This document shows, piece after piece, positions 27,319-38,660 of a stretch of 64,000 bases of DNA (positions within the stretch are counted from its first letter, which is position 1; each line of letters starts with the position of its first letter). The notes under the pieces are model-generated. The model was not told where the DNA came from. It did not search any database and saw nothing but the letters and a program-made list of their open reading frames with translations. The translations under genes were made by a program, and so were the position numbers. This stretch comes from Desulfovibrionaceae bacterium (lineage in GTDB: Bacteria > Desulfobacterota > Desulfovibrionia > Desulfovibrionales > Desulfovibrionaceae), in contig CAJTFO010000001.1 in assembly GCA_910575755.1 (NCBI GenBank), positions 186,001 to 250,000 of the forward strand, read 5' to 3'.

Positions 27319-27856
27319 GCACTACTCCGTTGCAAGCGGCGCCCTGGCGCGCGCTGGATAAACCTTTTTGGCCCGGGACAGCGGGTGAGAGGCGTGCCCG
27401 AGCAACGCGGACAGTTGCCCATGTGGATGCCGCAACGCGGCATTGCCGTATGGCGGCTCCATCCCGCGGTTTTGAGCTAGAATATGCCGCGGCGCGTCCG
27501 GAAATCAACCGGCCGGCCTGCGGCCGGCACGAAGTTGCCGCACTGCGGACATGTCGGCGAACAAACTGCGCCCGTGCGGATTCGATGTGGATTCCGCAAA
27601 AATGGGCCTCAAACAGGCTTTTAAAAAGCATATTCCAAGGAAAAACGCAAGAAACGGGCCAGGAGAGGGCGACAAAGTTGCCGCGAGAGATTGTCTGCTA
27701 TTTCAGCCAGTTATGATACCATGTCTGATTCCTGCAACTAGCTGGAATAACAGACGAAAAAAAATTGAAAATTGCGCGGCCCCGCAGGCCGGAAAAAGGG
27801 GCCCTCCCGGAGAAAGCGGCAGAGCGGCATGCCGAACCGCGCCCGCCCTTCGCGCT
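27319..27856. other. Intergenic region upstream of the RND operon
   Basis: 538 bases between two minus-strand genes. It contains a GC-rich palindrome (GGCCGGCCTGCGGCCGG, about 27511-27528) and an AT-richer stretch at 27590-27780. Short overlapping frames lack ribosome sites and family features. The RND promoter should lie here, but I cannot name a convincing -35/-10 pair or regulator site. Confidence 0.5.
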
Positions 27857-28492
27857 TCAGGACTTCTCGCTGTCGCCTTCTTCCTCCTCTTCCAGCCTGG
27901 TCCGTATATGCCGGGCCTGTCTGCTGGACATGTTCAGGAAGGCGACCCACCAGATGGAGTTTTTCAGCAGCTGGACACGCTGAAAGCGATGCCGCTCGTC
28001 ACTGCTGCGCAGTGAGGTGATTTCCAGGCTTTTTTCACTGCCGGAGTCGCTGAAAAAGACGATTCGTATGGCCGCGCGCTGGATGGTCTTGAGTTCTTCG
28101 GACGAGAAAAGGCTGAGCACCCTGCTGCACAGCTCGGTGGCCCGCAACGAGGTGGTAGGCTGTGTCGATTCGCAGTCAAAGGCATACGGCCGTTCGTTGA
28201 TCAGCAGGTCCACCCGCACAATATTGGCCAGATTGATCTTGCTGCGGTTGATCAGCTTGCTCTGGCGCAGCATGCGGTAGTAGAAGGCGCCGTATTCCTC
28301 GGAAGCGCCAATGATGACCGTGGTCTGCACGTCCGGAGTAAAAACGCCGATGCTGGCCGTCATGCGCGAGGCGTCGGCAATGCCGGCCTTTTCCGCGGCG
28401 ATCAGATTCTGCTGGCGGGCCGCCCGGCGCTGCGTTTCCAGATAAAGGAACAGCAGAAAGGCGATGAGCAGGGCCACTAAGATAAATTCCAT
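27857..28492 (-). CDS. Membrane-anchored hypothetical protein
   Basis: 211 residues with a single N-terminal membrane segment (EFILVALLIAFLLFLYL) and a cytoplasmic domain. The middle contains GVFTPDVQTTVIIGASEEYGAFYYRML and IVRVDLLINERPYAFDCES, suggesting a PH-like or beta-sandwich domain. A highly acidic end (EEEEEGDSEKS) closes the protein. No function is recognised. It is monocistronic with unassigned leader sequence on both sides. Confidence 0.75.
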   Translation of the reverse strand: MEFILVALLIAFLLFLYLETQRRAARQQNLIAAEKAGIADASRMTASIGVFTPDVQTTVIIGASEEYGAFYYRMLRQSKLINRSKINLANIVRVDLLINERPYAFDCESTQPTTSLRATELCSRVLSLFSSEELKTIQRAAIRIVFFSDSGSEKSLEITSLRSSDERHRFQRVQLLKNSIWWVAFLNMSSRQARHIRTRLEEEEEGDSEKS

Positions 28493-28921
28493 ATTGACAA
28501 TCTCCCTTTCGGATCCAGCGTCTCATTGATTCGGCTGCCGCAAAGCCGCTTTTTTACGCCCGGCAGGCGTTACTTCCGGAAGGCGGCCTGCGCAGGCGGA
28601 AAATACCGTTGCTGCGGCTGGCAGTACTCCAGGCTTTGTCGCCGCGCAGAGCGTCAGGGGGAATACCGGCGGCAGCCTGCCGCCGCCCCGAGCTTGTCCG
28701 CTTTGACGCTATTCTGCCAGAGCAGCGTTGCATAAGCAAGAATGAGAACAGGGTTGCGCGCGCATTGCGTCAGTTCGGTTGCCACGCCAACATGAGAATG
28801 CCAACAGGTGGACGCCTGCTCAACATCCAGAGATTTTTTAGCTGCATGCCTCCTGATGGGCATGGCCCGCCACTTGCGCAGCGACCCCGGAGCGACGTAT
28901 AAAAATTGCTGGAGAACACGC
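28493..28921. other. Intergenic region before the sulfotransferase-like gene
   Basis: 429 bases separating two divergent genes. There is a small hairpin with a T-run (GGCTGCCGCAAAGCC then GCTTTTTT, about 28530-28556). TTGACG at about 28702 could be a -35, but no matched -10 is seen. No gene is supported. Confidence 0.45.
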
Positions 28922-29761
28922 ATGGATGAAATCATCTTTTTCCTGCATCTGCCGCGCACGGCCGGCACTACGCTGAACGCCGTTCTGCACGAAAACTTTC
29001 CGCCAGAGGCCATCCTGACAGTCTACAGCAGAGAGGATTACCAGCGCTGCCGCATGCTGGACGCGGAGGTGCTGGAGCGCACCCGGCTTATTGAAGGGCA
29101 TCTGAATCCCGAAAGTTTCGAGCCGCCCCGGCTGTATGGTCGGCCGCTGCGCATGTTCACCCTGCTGCGTGCCCCCCTGGAGCGCCTTGTTTCGGAATAT
29201 GTCTTTCAGAAAAGCTGGCCCTCCAATCATCTTTATGCCTATCTCAATGAAAATCATATCAGTTTTCAGGAATATCTCACCAGCGACGCGCCCCTGCTGA
29301 AATTTCGCGGCAAAAATTTCGTCAGTCACTGCCTGGCGGGCGTGTTCGCGCAGGACAGGGATATGGACGAAGTGCTGGCCCTGGCCAAAAAGCATCTGAA
29401 AGAATGCTTCTGCCTTGTGGGCATTCAGGAGCGCTTTGACGAAAGCCTTTTGCTGCTGTCTGAAGAGATCGGCCTGCACAGGCTCTACTACGAGCGGCGG
29501 AACATGCTGCGCCCGGGCGCAATTTCCGGCATTGACGACAGGGATCGCGCCCTGGCCGCGGAACTGAACAGCGCGGATATGGAGCTTTACGCGTATGCCT
29601 GTGAACTCTTTGAACAGCGCGTGGAGGAGGCGGGCCCGGCCTTTGCGGCCCGGCTGCGCGAATTTCGCTTTCTGAACGGAAAGTATCAGAAAATGTGCGC
29701 CCTTGTGGATAAAAACCTGCTGGGAGAAGCCACAGGGCCCATTCTCAAGCCCAAGGCCTGA
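28922..29761 (+). CDS. Sulfotransferase-family protein
   Basis: 279 residues beginning MDEIIFFLHLPRTAGTTLNAVL. The LPRTAGTT element matches the 5'-phosphosulfate-binding loop of PAPS-dependent sulfotransferases. FTLLRAPLERLVSEYVF near residue 80 matches the 3'-phosphate-binding R...S motif. FVSHCLAGVF follows near residue 135. It would transfer sulfate from PAPS to a carbohydrate, lipid or protein; the acceptor is unknown. The start at 28922 is preceded by GGAG; a longer frame from 28808 is judged non-coding. It stands alone, convergent with a polytopic membrane protein. Confidence 0.85.
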   Translation: MDEIIFFLHLPRTAGTTLNAVLHENFPPEAILTVYSREDYQRCRMLDAEVLERTRLIEGHLNPESFEPPRLYGRPLRMFTLLRAPLERLVSEYVFQKSWPSNHLYAYLNENHISFQEYLTSDAPLLKFRGKNFVSHCLAGVFAQDRDMDEVLALAKKHLKECFCLVGIQERFDESLLLLSEEIGLHRLYYERRNMLRPGAISGIDDRDRALAAELNSADMELYAYACELFEQRVEEAGPAFAARLREFRFLNGKYQKMCALVDKNLLGEATGPILKPKA

Positions 29762-29778
29762 AGCGGCGGGCCGCGCGT

Positions 29779-31443
29779 TCAGCGCCGCCGCGCGATGAAC
29801 CAGCCCCCGCTTTCCCAGAGCACGTCGCCGTATGGCTGCACCAGTGATCTGTCCTGCGGGCGGTGGCTCAGCAGCCAGGGCGCGCCCGAAGCCAGCCAGG
29901 CGTCAATGTATCCCGTGGGCCCCTGACGCATCAGGGCATCGTAGTGCAGCCAGTTGCGGCAGCCCTGCACATCCTTGTTGTAGAAAAAGATATAGCCGTC
30001 CTTGAAGGCGTGCGCCACAGGGCGCAAAGCCAGATAACGCGCGGCCATAGCGTCGGCGTCGTTGCTGCTGAACACCGCCTGGCCCGGCGGCACAAGTCGG
30101 GCCAGAGCATCCAGAGCCTCGCGGCGCGTGACGGCGGCGCGCAGGGCTGCCTCTGCGTCATGACGCAGAGGCAGCGGCTGACATGTCAGCCGCGACAGCG
30201 TGTACTGTGCGGCCATATGCTGGCGGTCATGGCTCAGCAGCAGTACAGCCAGCATGACGCCGCCGGCCAGGGCCACGCGCCCGGCGCGCGGCAGCCGGGG
30301 CCAGAAACAGGCCAGCGCGCCCACGATCATCAGCCAGGAAAGCGGCGCCAGAAAACGCAGACCGCGCACAAGCTCATGCCCCAGGGGCAGGCGACCGATC
30401 TCCGGCGCGAAGCGGGATTCGGCCCAGGAAAAAAGCACAACCAGAACAAGGGCCAGCACAAAGGCCGGATACATGGCGGCCAGGCGCTGCATCCGCTCGC
30501 CGCCGCGTCGCCGCACCACCAGCCAGCCCGCAAGACCGCCGCAGAGCAAGGGCAGCACGGGACTGGAAAAGCTTATCATCTGAAGCAGGCGCTCGCCCAG
30601 CCGGCCGTAGTCTTCCTGCCAGCGCAGGCTGAACAATTGCTGAAAAACGGCCATGTCCGCCGGGCTGAAGGCCCGGGCCTGGGTCAGCGAGGGCCAGAGA
30701 AAAGCCAGCACCGGCGTGAAATAAACCATCAGGCACAGGGCGCAGTTGCCCAGATGGGTATGCAGCTTCTGTCCTTGCGGGCGGTGCAGGGCAAAGGCCA
30801 GAAAGAACATGGCCCCTGTATTCAGGGCGCTGATGCCGTGCACCCACATGCACAGGCCCGCGGCCAGCATGGCCGGCGGCCTCAGGGAAGGACGCTCCCA
30901 TGCGGCCAGGGCCGCCAGCAGCAGAAAGGGCCAGAGCGCGGCGAAGAAAACGCGCGGGATGGGATCCGAGTGCGCGACGCCCCAGAAGGTGCCCCAGCCC
31001 ACCCAGACGGTGACGCCCATCAGCAGCGCCAGCAGCGCGGACAGGGCCGGGCTGCCGAACAGCCGGCGGCCCGCCAGATACCAGCCCGCGTAAAACACAA
31101 ACATCGCCAGGGCCCCGGCCCGGAACAGGCCCCGTACATACTCGTTGCCCGGGGTCAGCAGACCCGCGGCGAAGCGTTCCAGATTCCAGATGCTGTTGGC
31201 CGGCGTAGCTTCGCGCAACACGGGGTCAGCGGCGAAGAGCTCGGGATGGGCGGCCCCGGCCATGCCCTGGGCGTAGGTGGCAAGATCGCTGTCCAGATGC
31301 GCGCCTCCGGCGGAAATGGTCAGCACGCCCTGCAAGGCGGCCCAGGCATAACAGGCCGCCAGGCTCAGGAACAATGCGTCCCAGAACCAGCGGCGGCGCG
31401 ACGCACCGGATTGCGCGGGCGCGGAGACAGACGCATGGGGCAT
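29779..31443 (-). CDS. Polytopic membrane protein, GT-C-like
   Basis: 554 residues from the Met at 31443 (a second Met at 31479 would add 12; neither has a strong ribosome site). About eleven membrane segments are visible from residue 20 to 400, then a soluble C-terminal domain of about 130 residues. The acidic HLDSDLATYAQG in the first extracytoplasmic loop resembles the acidic catalytic loop of GT-C glycosyltransferases. No family can be named. It converges with the sulfotransferase-like gene with 17 bases between them. Confidence 0.75.
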   Translation of the reverse strand: MPHASVSAPAQSGASRRRWFWDALFLSLAACYAWAALQGVLTISAGGAHLDSDLATYAQGMAGAAHPELFAADPVLREATPANSIWNLERFAAGLLTPGNEYVRGLFRAGALAMFVFYAGWYLAGRRLFGSPALSALLALLMGVTVWVGWGTFWGVAHSDPIPRVFFAALWPFLLLAALAAWERPSLRPPAMLAAGLCMWVHGISALNTGAMFFLAFALHRPQGQKLHTHLGNCALCLMVYFTPVLAFLWPSLTQARAFSPADMAVFQQLFSLRWQEDYGRLGERLLQMISFSSPVLPLLCGGLAGWLVVRRRGGERMQRLAAMYPAFVLALVLVVLFSWAESRFAPEIGRLPLGHELVRGLRFLAPLSWLMIVGALACFWPRLPRAGRVALAGGVMLAVLLLSHDRQHMAAQYTLSRLTCQPLPLRHDAEAALRAAVTRREALDALARLVPPGQAVFSSNDADAMAARYLALRPVAHAFKDGYIFFYNKDVQGCRNWLHYDALMRQGPTGYIDAWLASGAPWLLSHRPQDRSLVQPYGDVLWESGGWFIARRR

Positions 31444-32903
<1,460 letters not shown>

Positions 32904-33016
32904 GCTGAGCCCGGCTGCGTGACTTGCGTATTTTTTCTGGGCGGCGTCGTGTTGAAAGCATCTTTCGGCATGGCGTCGCTCGTGTGTGGAATCCAGCCTG
33001 AGGCGGACGCAATCCG

Positions 33017-33913
33017 GTGACACTGCGGCGTATTCTGATTTTGGCGGGCGTTTTGCTCATTCTTTTTCTGGGCATGTATTCCTGGAACCAGCGCACCCGC
33101 ACTCTGGACGAGCTTGCCGCCAGCGTCGGCCTGGAGCTGAGCGGCGCGGTGCTCAAGGCCATGCGCGCCACCGAGGATGTGGTCTCGGGCTTCTGGGAAC
33201 GCTATTTCGACCTGGTGGGCGTGCGCGAGGAAAATGAACGCCTCAAGGCCAGGCTGGCTGACCTGGAATCCCGCCTGCTGGCCAACGGCGAGGATCTGGC
33301 GGAACTCAAGCGCCTGCGCGCCCTGATTCAGCTTCCGGTGGACAAAAGCTGGCGACCGCTGGGCGCGCGTGTGCTGGCCGGGCGCATGGGCCCCAATGCC
33401 GTGCTGGACAGCATCACCATCAGCCGCGGCTATGCCACAGGCGGCCGGCCCGGCACGCCGCTGGTCACGCATCTGGGGCTGGTGGGCCGGGTGCTGCGGG
33501 CCAGCGCCCATACCGCCACCGCCCTTCTGCTCACAGACCCCGGCAGCCGCATTGCGGTGTTCTCACAGAACAGCCGCGCGCCGGGCATTCTGACGGGTCA
33601 GGGCACGGACCGCATGCTGGAAGTGAACTTCGTGCAGCGCGACGCCGGCGTAAAACAGGGCGAGGTGCTGATCACTTCCGGCCTGGACGGCAAATATCCC
33701 AAGGGCATCCCCGTGGCCCGCGTGCTCAGCGTGGCCCCTTCCGACTATACCCAGTTCATGGCCATCTACGCCGAACCCCTGGTAGACCTCCACAACCTTG
33801 AAGAAGTGCTGCTGCTGGAACCCACGGGCATAGCGCCGCCGACGGACGAGCCCGAAGGGCCGCCGCCCGTATTCGTGGGACCGCCCCTGCCGCCCGCCGC
33901 TGTGACGCCATGA
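33017..33913 (+). CDS. mreC: Rod-shape determining protein MreC
   Basis: A periplasmic elongasome scaffold. 298 residues from a GTG start. One N-terminal membrane segment (ILILAGVLLILFLGMYSW), a coiled coil (about 70-108, ENERLKARLADLESRL) and the beta-sandwich core with ARVLAGRMGPN and GVKQGEVLITSGLDGKYPKGIPVARV. The C-terminal 30 residues are proline-rich. The stop overlaps mreD by four bases. Confidence 0.96.
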   Translation: MTLRRILILAGVLLILFLGMYSWNQRTRTLDELAASVGLELSGAVLKAMRATEDVVSGFWERYFDLVGVREENERLKARLADLESRLLANGEDLAELKRLRALIQLPVDKSWRPLGARVLAGRMGPNAVLDSITISRGYATGGRPGTPLVTHLGLVGRVLRASAHTATALLLTDPGSRIAVFSQNSRAPGILTGQGTDRMLEVNFVQRDAGVKQGEVLITSGLDGKYPKGIPVARVLSVAPSDYTQFMAIYAEPLVDLHNLEEVLLLEPTGIAPPTDEPEGPPPVFVGPPLPPAAVTP

Positions 33914-34380
33914 GCAAATTTCGCAACATCTGCTGGTGGCTTTTTTTCATGGCCGCCGCCATCGGCCTGCAAGCTCTGACGCCGGGGCTGGACGCGCTGG
34001 CCGTAGGCATTATCATTCTTCTGCAGGAGCGGGACTACAAAAACATGCTCTGGCTGCTGCCGCTCTTTGTGCTGTTGCAGGAGGGCATGGGCACGCGCGT
34101 TTTTGGCGGGGTCATTGTCTGGTACGCGGCGATCATCGTTTTGTTCAAGCTGGGCCGCTGGCTTTTTGAAGTGGAAAACTTCATTTTCATCTTTCTGCTT
34201 TCCTCCTGCCTGGGCGCGGCCTACTACGGCGTCGCCTGGCTCATGGCCCCGCTTCAGGATATTCCTTTCAACGTGCAGGACACGCTGGACAAGAGCCTGA
34301 TCCAGGCGCTCTTCCTGCCGTTCGCCTGGCGTCTGCTCATCGCCACGCGGCACTGGACCATGTATGATGAAGAGAAGTAA
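33910..34380 (+). CDS. mreD: Rod-shape determining protein MreD
   Basis: A small polytopic inner-membrane partner of MreC. 156 residues with about five hydrophobic segments and the usual position between mreC and the PBP2 gene, overlapping both (four and 17 bases). Sequence conservation in this family is low, so the assignment rests on topology, length and order. Confidence 0.9.
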   Translation: MSKFRNICWWLFFMAAAIGLQALTPGLDALAVGIIILLQERDYKNMLWLLPLFVLLQEGMGTRVFGGVIVWYAAIIVLFKLGRWLFEVENFIFIFLLSSCLGAAYYGVAWLMAPLQDIPFNVQDTLDKSLIQALFLPFAWRLLIATRHWTMYDEEK

Positions 34381-36295
34381 GCGCCTTTCCGCGCCTGAAA
34401 CGCCTGACGCGCAGGCGCACAAAAAAGAGGGCGACCGCTCCTGGCTGAAAATCCAGATGGACAGCGAGGGCTATCAGCCCCCGCGTGGCGGCGTCATCCT
34501 TCTGCAGGTGCTGGTGGGTCTGCTTTTCTTCGTCTTTGTGGTTCGTTTCTGGTATCTCCAGGTTCACCGGGGCGAGGAGTTTGCCCGCCAGGCCCAGGAA
34601 AACCGCCTGCGCCTGGAGCGCATCTTCGCCCCGCGCGGTCGCATTCTGGACGACAGGGACAAGGTGCTGGCCGACAATCGCACTGCCTACGGCCTTTCCC
34701 TGACGCGCGAGGACTGCCACGACATCCCGGCCACCCTGGCCCAGATCAGCCTCTGGTCCGGCATTCCCCTGCCCCAGATATGGGAGAAATACCATCAGGA
34801 TCGCTTCAAGGTGAAATCCTTTGAGCCTCTGCTGCTCATTACGGACATCGACTTTGATCTGGTGGCGCGCATTGAATCGGAAATCTACGCCTGGCCGGGG
34901 CTGGAAATCGTGGTCCGCACCAAGCGCAGCTACCCCGAAAAGGAACTTTTTGCCCATGTGCTGGGCTATGTGGCCGAGGCCAACGAACAGGAGATGTCCA
35001 ATGATCCGGCCCTGGCCATGGGCGATCTGGTGGGCAAGCAGGGCCTGGAACTGGAGCTGGAAAAACAGTTGCGCGGCCACAAGGGCCTGTATGATGTGGA
35101 GGTGGACGCCCACGCCCGCGTGCTGGGCAAAACCCTGCGCGAAGAGCCGCGCGGCGGCCATGAAATGCGCCTCTCCCTGGATCGGGGGCTGCAACAGGCG
35201 GCCTGGGACGCTCTGGGCGGCGCGGCGGGCTGCGTGGTGGTCATGGAGCCGGATTCGGGCAAGCTGCGCGCTCTGGTCACCTCTCCGGCCTATGACAACA
35301 ATCTTTTTGCGGCAGGCATTTCCCAGCGGGACTGGGACGCCCTGCGCACCAGCAAGCGTTTTCCCCTCCAGAATCGGGTCATCCAGAGCGTCTACCCGCC
35401 GGGCTCGGTCTGGAAGCTGGTCATGGCCGCCCTTTTTCTGGAACGCGGCATCAGCCCGCGCGAAAGCGTGTTCTGTTCCGGCCAGGTCAAGCTGGGCAAC
35501 CAGATTTTTCGCTGCTGGAAGCGCGGCGGGCACGGTTCCATGAATATGGAAAGTTCGCTGATCAACTCCTGCGACGTGTATTTTTACCTCCTGGCCGAGC
35601 GCCTGGGCATTGACAAACTTGAAGAATTTGCCAAAGCTTCAGGCTTCGGGAAGCCCACGGGCATTGACCTGCCGCATGAAAAATCCGGTCTGGTGCCCTC
35701 GCGGCAATGGAAAAAACGACGCTTCGGCAGACCCTGGGTGCGCGGCGAAACCTACAATGTTTCCATCGGCCAGGGCTACACCCTGGTCACGCCGGTACAG
35801 GTGGCGGTGTATGTGGCGGCCATGCTTAACGGCGGCGATCTGCTCAAGCCGCAACTGCTCGACGATGCCCCGCGCGTGGTGCAAAGCCGTATCCCGGCCA
35901 AACCCGAAACCTTCAGATTCGTGGTGGACGCCATGCGCAAGACGGCCGGCGTGGGCACGGCGCGGGTGGTGGGCCGCAAGGACGCCGACATGGGCGGCAA
36001 GACCGGCACAGCCCAGGTGGTCAAGCTGAAGATGGCCGCAGGCGACCGCCGCCTGCGCTCCTCGGAAATGGAATACGCCCAGCGCGACCACGCCTGGATC
36101 GCCACCTGGGGGGCCAAAAACGGCAAGAGCTATGTGGTGGTGGTCATGGTGGAGCACGGCGGCGGCGGTTCCAGTGTGGCCGGACCGGTGGCCAAAAAGG
36201 TTTACGATTATCTCTTCGGCCCGGATACGGGCGCGCCGCCCCCGGCGGCTCCTCCTGCCGCGCGGCGGCAGACGGGCGAGGAACGCGCGAACTAG
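34364..36295 (+). CDS. mrdA: Penicillin-binding protein 2 (elongasome transpeptidase)
   Basis: A class B PBP cross-linking lateral-wall peptidoglycan. 643 residues: one membrane segment (about 42-62), a pedestal domain with APRGRILDDRDKVLADN, and the transpeptidase domain. Ser348 of SVWK is the acylated serine, SCD is the second motif, and KTG is at 546-548. It starts inside the mreD end and is followed 9 bases later by rodA. The C-terminus has a short Pro/Ala tail. A likely beta-lactam target. Confidence 0.97.
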   Translation: MMKRSKRLSAPETPDAQAHKKEGDRSWLKIQMDSEGYQPPRGGVILLQVLVGLLFFVFVVRFWYLQVHRGEEFARQAQENRLRLERIFAPRGRILDDRDKVLADNRTAYGLSLTREDCHDIPATLAQISLWSGIPLPQIWEKYHQDRFKVKSFEPLLLITDIDFDLVARIESEIYAWPGLEIVVRTKRSYPEKELFAHVLGYVAEANEQEMSNDPALAMGDLVGKQGLELELEKQLRGHKGLYDVEVDAHARVLGKTLREEPRGGHEMRLSLDRGLQQAAWDALGGAAGCVVVMEPDSGKLRALVTSPAYDNNLFAAGISQRDWDALRTSKRFPLQNRVIQSVYPPGSVWKLVMAALFLERGISPRESVFCSGQVKLGNQIFRCWKRGGHGSMNMESSLINSCDVYFYLLAERLGIDKLEEFAKASGFGKPTGIDLPHEKSGLVPSRQWKKRRFGRPWVRGETYNVSIGQGYTLVTPVQVAVYVAAMLNGGDLLKPQLLDDAPRVVQSRIPAKPETFRFVVDAMRKTAGVGTARVVGRKDADMGGKTGTAQVVKLKMAAGDRRLRSSEMEYAQRDHAWIATWGAKNGKSYVVVVMVEHGGGGSSVAGPVAKKVYDYLFGPDTGAPPPAAPPAARRQTGEERAN

Positions 36296-36304
36296 CGGAA
36301 GCCT

Positions 36305-37411
36305 ATGGATAAACGCCTTTTCAGCTACATCAACTGGGGCCTGCTGGCCTGCATGTTGCTGCTCTATTTTCTGGGCGTGGGCAATCTGTACTCCGCCAGC
36401 GGCACGCGGCTGGGGGAGGGCCTGGCTTTCGCCGGCTTTTACCAGCGGCAGCTGATCTGGGGCGTGTGCGGCCTGGTCTGCATGCTGCTGGCCATGAGCT
36501 TTGACTACCGCCAGTTGCGCAATCTGGCCTGGCCCTTTTTTCTGGTTACGCTGGCGCTGCTGCTTCTGGTGCCCGTGGCGGGCAAAACCGTTTACGGGGC
36601 CAAACGCTGGCTTTCGCTGGGCTTCATGAGCATCCAGCCGTCGGAGCTGGCCAAGCTGGCCGTGCTGGTGCTGGCCGCGCGCCTGCTGGCCCGCGACGGG
36701 CGGGCTTTGGGCTGGAAGGATTTCATGGCAGTGTTGGCCGTGGGCCTGGTGCCCTCGGCTCTGGTCATCACCCAGCCGGACCTGGGCACAACCCTGATGA
36801 TACTGCTGATTCTGGGCGGCATGATTCTTTTCCACGGGGTCAAGGGCTATGTGCTCAAGACCTGCCTGCTGGCGGCTCCCTGCGCGGCGGCCTTCATGTG
36901 GTTTGTGGGCATGCATGACTACCAGCGTCAGCGCATCCTGACCTTTCTGGACCCCGGCAACGATCCGCGCGGCACGGGGTATCACATCCTGCAATCCCGC
37001 ATTGCCATCGGTTCGGGCCAGCTCTGGGGCAAGGGCTTTGGGGAGGGCACCCAAAGCCAGCTCCGTTTTCTGCCGGAACGCCATTCGGACTTTGCCGTGG
37101 CCGTGTTCGGCGAGGAATGGGGTTTTGCGGGCTGCGTGGCCCTGGTCACTTTGTTCTGCCTCTTTCTGCTTGCCATCTTTTCCACGGCGGTACAGGCCAA
37201 GGACCGCTTCGGCAGCATGCTGGTGGTGGGGGTGTTCTTCTATTTTTTCTGGCAAATTTTTATCAATATGGGCATGGTCATCGGACTGATGCCGGTGGTG
37301 GGCATTCCTTTGCCCTTTATCAGCTATGGCGGCAGCGCCACCCTGGTCAATTTTACCCTGCTGGGCATTGTACTCAATGTCTCCATGCGGCGTTTCATGT
37401 TCAAAGGATAA
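36305..37411 (+). CDS. rodA: Peptidoglycan glycosyltransferase RodA (SEDS)
   Basis: Polymerises glycan strands from lipid II during elongation, working with PBP2. 368 residues, ten membrane segments. SEDS signatures are visible: AKRWLSLGFMSIQPSELAKLA near residue 100, ITQPDLGTTLMI near 157, the catalytic-loop region RIAIGSGQLWGKGFGEGTQSQLRFLPERHSDF near 235, and PFISYGGSATL near 338. The expected partner order mrdA-rodA is present. Confidence 0.97.
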   Translation: MDKRLFSYINWGLLACMLLLYFLGVGNLYSASGTRLGEGLAFAGFYQRQLIWGVCGLVCMLLAMSFDYRQLRNLAWPFFLVTLALLLLVPVAGKTVYGAKRWLSLGFMSIQPSELAKLAVLVLAARLLARDGRALGWKDFMAVLAVGLVPSALVITQPDLGTTLMILLILGGMILFHGVKGYVLKTCLLAAPCAAAFMWFVGMHDYQRQRILTFLDPGNDPRGTGYHILQSRIAIGSGQLWGKGFGEGTQSQLRFLPERHSDFAVAVFGEEWGFAGCVALVTLFCLFLLAIFSTAVQAKDRFGSMLVVGVFFYFFWQIFINMGMVIGLMPVVGIPLPFISYGGSATLVNFTLLGIVLNVSMRRFMFKG

Positions 37412-37417
37412 GCAACA

Positions 37418-37807
37418 ATGGCGAAATGGGGGGTACCCGTGGGCAAGGACGAAATAGCATACCTCGGCTCGGACACCGTGTATGAAGGCAAACTCAGCTT
37501 CAAGGGCACGGTGCGCATTGAAGGCAAATACACCGGCGAAATAACCAGCGACGGCACACTGAATGTGGGCAAGGACGCCCAGGTGGACGGCACGCTGAAC
37601 GTGGGCGAACTGCTGCTCTCAGGCCGCTTCACCGGCGAGGTCACGGCCAAGCGGCGGGTGGTGGTCTATGCCTCCGGCGTGCTGGAAGGCGTCCTGCAGA
37701 CGCCCAATCTGCTCACCGAGGAGGGCGGCGTCATTGAGGGCCGGGTGATCATGAAAAATCCCGGCAAGCTTCCGGCCAAAAGCCAGCCCGGCGACGCGCA
37801 GAACTGA
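37418..37807 (+). CDS. Bactofilin
   Basis: 129 residues. The core is the DUF583 right-handed beta-helix with repeats of the form G-x-L-x-V/I-G at about six-residue spacing (GKLSFKGTVRIEGKYTGEI, GTLNVGKDAQVDGTLNVGEL). It polymerises into membrane-associated filaments that often localise wall enzymes. The short N- and C-terminal tails are typical. AAAGGA precedes the start, and rodA ends 6 bases upstream, so it probably belongs to the same transcript and to shape control. Confidence 0.93.
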   Translation: MAKWGVPVGKDEIAYLGSDTVYEGKLSFKGTVRIEGKYTGEITSDGTLNVGKDAQVDGTLNVGELLLSGRFTGEVTAKRRVVVYASGVLEGVLQTPNLLTEEGGVIEGRVIMKNPGKLPAKSQPGDAQN

Positions 37808-37955
37808 AAGCGCGGCACGGATGCGCCGCATTGCCTGATTGAAAAAAATGGCACATACTTTCTAACGTTCCGGCCTTGGTCGCAACCATGAACCTCATTC
37901 GCGCCGTTCGCCGTCGGGCCGGCGCGGTTCACCATTTTCCTCAAGGAGGCAAATT

Positions 37956-38510
37956 ATGGCACAGGACTATTTCCGCGCGCTCAGGGACGTGGCGCTGGTC
38001 ATCAATTCCAGCCTGGAGCCCAGGGACGTTCTGCACAAAATTACAGAACAGACCGCCGTTACCATGGGCTGCAAAGCCAGCACCATCCGCCTGCTGGACA
38101 GCACCGGCCGCTTTTTGCTGCCCAGCGCGGCCTTTGGCCTTTCCGCCACCTACATGCGCAAGGGCCCGGTGGAGGTCAAACGCAGCGGCATGGATAGCGA
38201 GGTGCTGGCCGGCAAGACCATGCACCTGAAGGACGCTACGGCCGACGGCCGTTTTCAGTACCCTGAGTCGGCCAGGGCCGAAGGCTTGGTTTCCGTGCTT
38301 TCCGCGCCGCTCATGGCGGCCGGCAAGGCCATTGGCCTGATCCGCGTTTATTCCGATGTGGAGCGGGAATTCACCGTGGACGAGCAGACCTTCATGGAAG
38401 CCGTGGCCGCCGTTTCGGCTCTGGCCATTGAAAATTCGCGCCTGCATGAGGCCCTGCGCAACAATTATGAGCTGATGGCGAAGCATGCCTATTCGGTTTA
38501 CGAAGATTAG
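37956..38510 (+). CDS. GAF domain protein
   Basis: 184 residues, nearly all one GAF domain (LVINSSLEPRDVLHKITEQTAVTMGCKASTIRLLD..., then VLSAPLMAAGKAIGLIRVYSD). No output domain is present, so it may sense a small molecule and act through a partner. AAGGAGG precedes the ATG. It follows bactofilin by 148 bases. Ligand unknown. Confidence 0.88.
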   Translation: MAQDYFRALRDVALVINSSLEPRDVLHKITEQTAVTMGCKASTIRLLDSTGRFLLPSAAFGLSATYMRKGPVEVKRSGMDSEVLAGKTMHLKDATADGRFQYPESARAEGLVSVLSAPLMAAGKAIGLIRVYSDVEREFTVDEQTFMEAVAAVSALAIENSRLHEALRNNYELMAKHAYSVYED

Positions 38511-38660
38511 CCGCAGTGGGGCTTTTTGCCGCCGCGCGCCTTTTTATATGACTCAGGGAGCTTGCTCCCCGCATACAACTGTTCGCCCTTTCAGCGACAG
38601 GAATCTCGAATATGGCGCAATAACCCTGAATTTTCTCTCTATAGCGCGAGGATATAAAAG

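Noticed and set aside
24427-27480. A 1017-residue open frame on the plus strand.
   Set aside because: It is antisense to the RND pump and adaptor genes and has a His/Gly/Gln-rich composition typical of the complement of GC-rich coding sequence.
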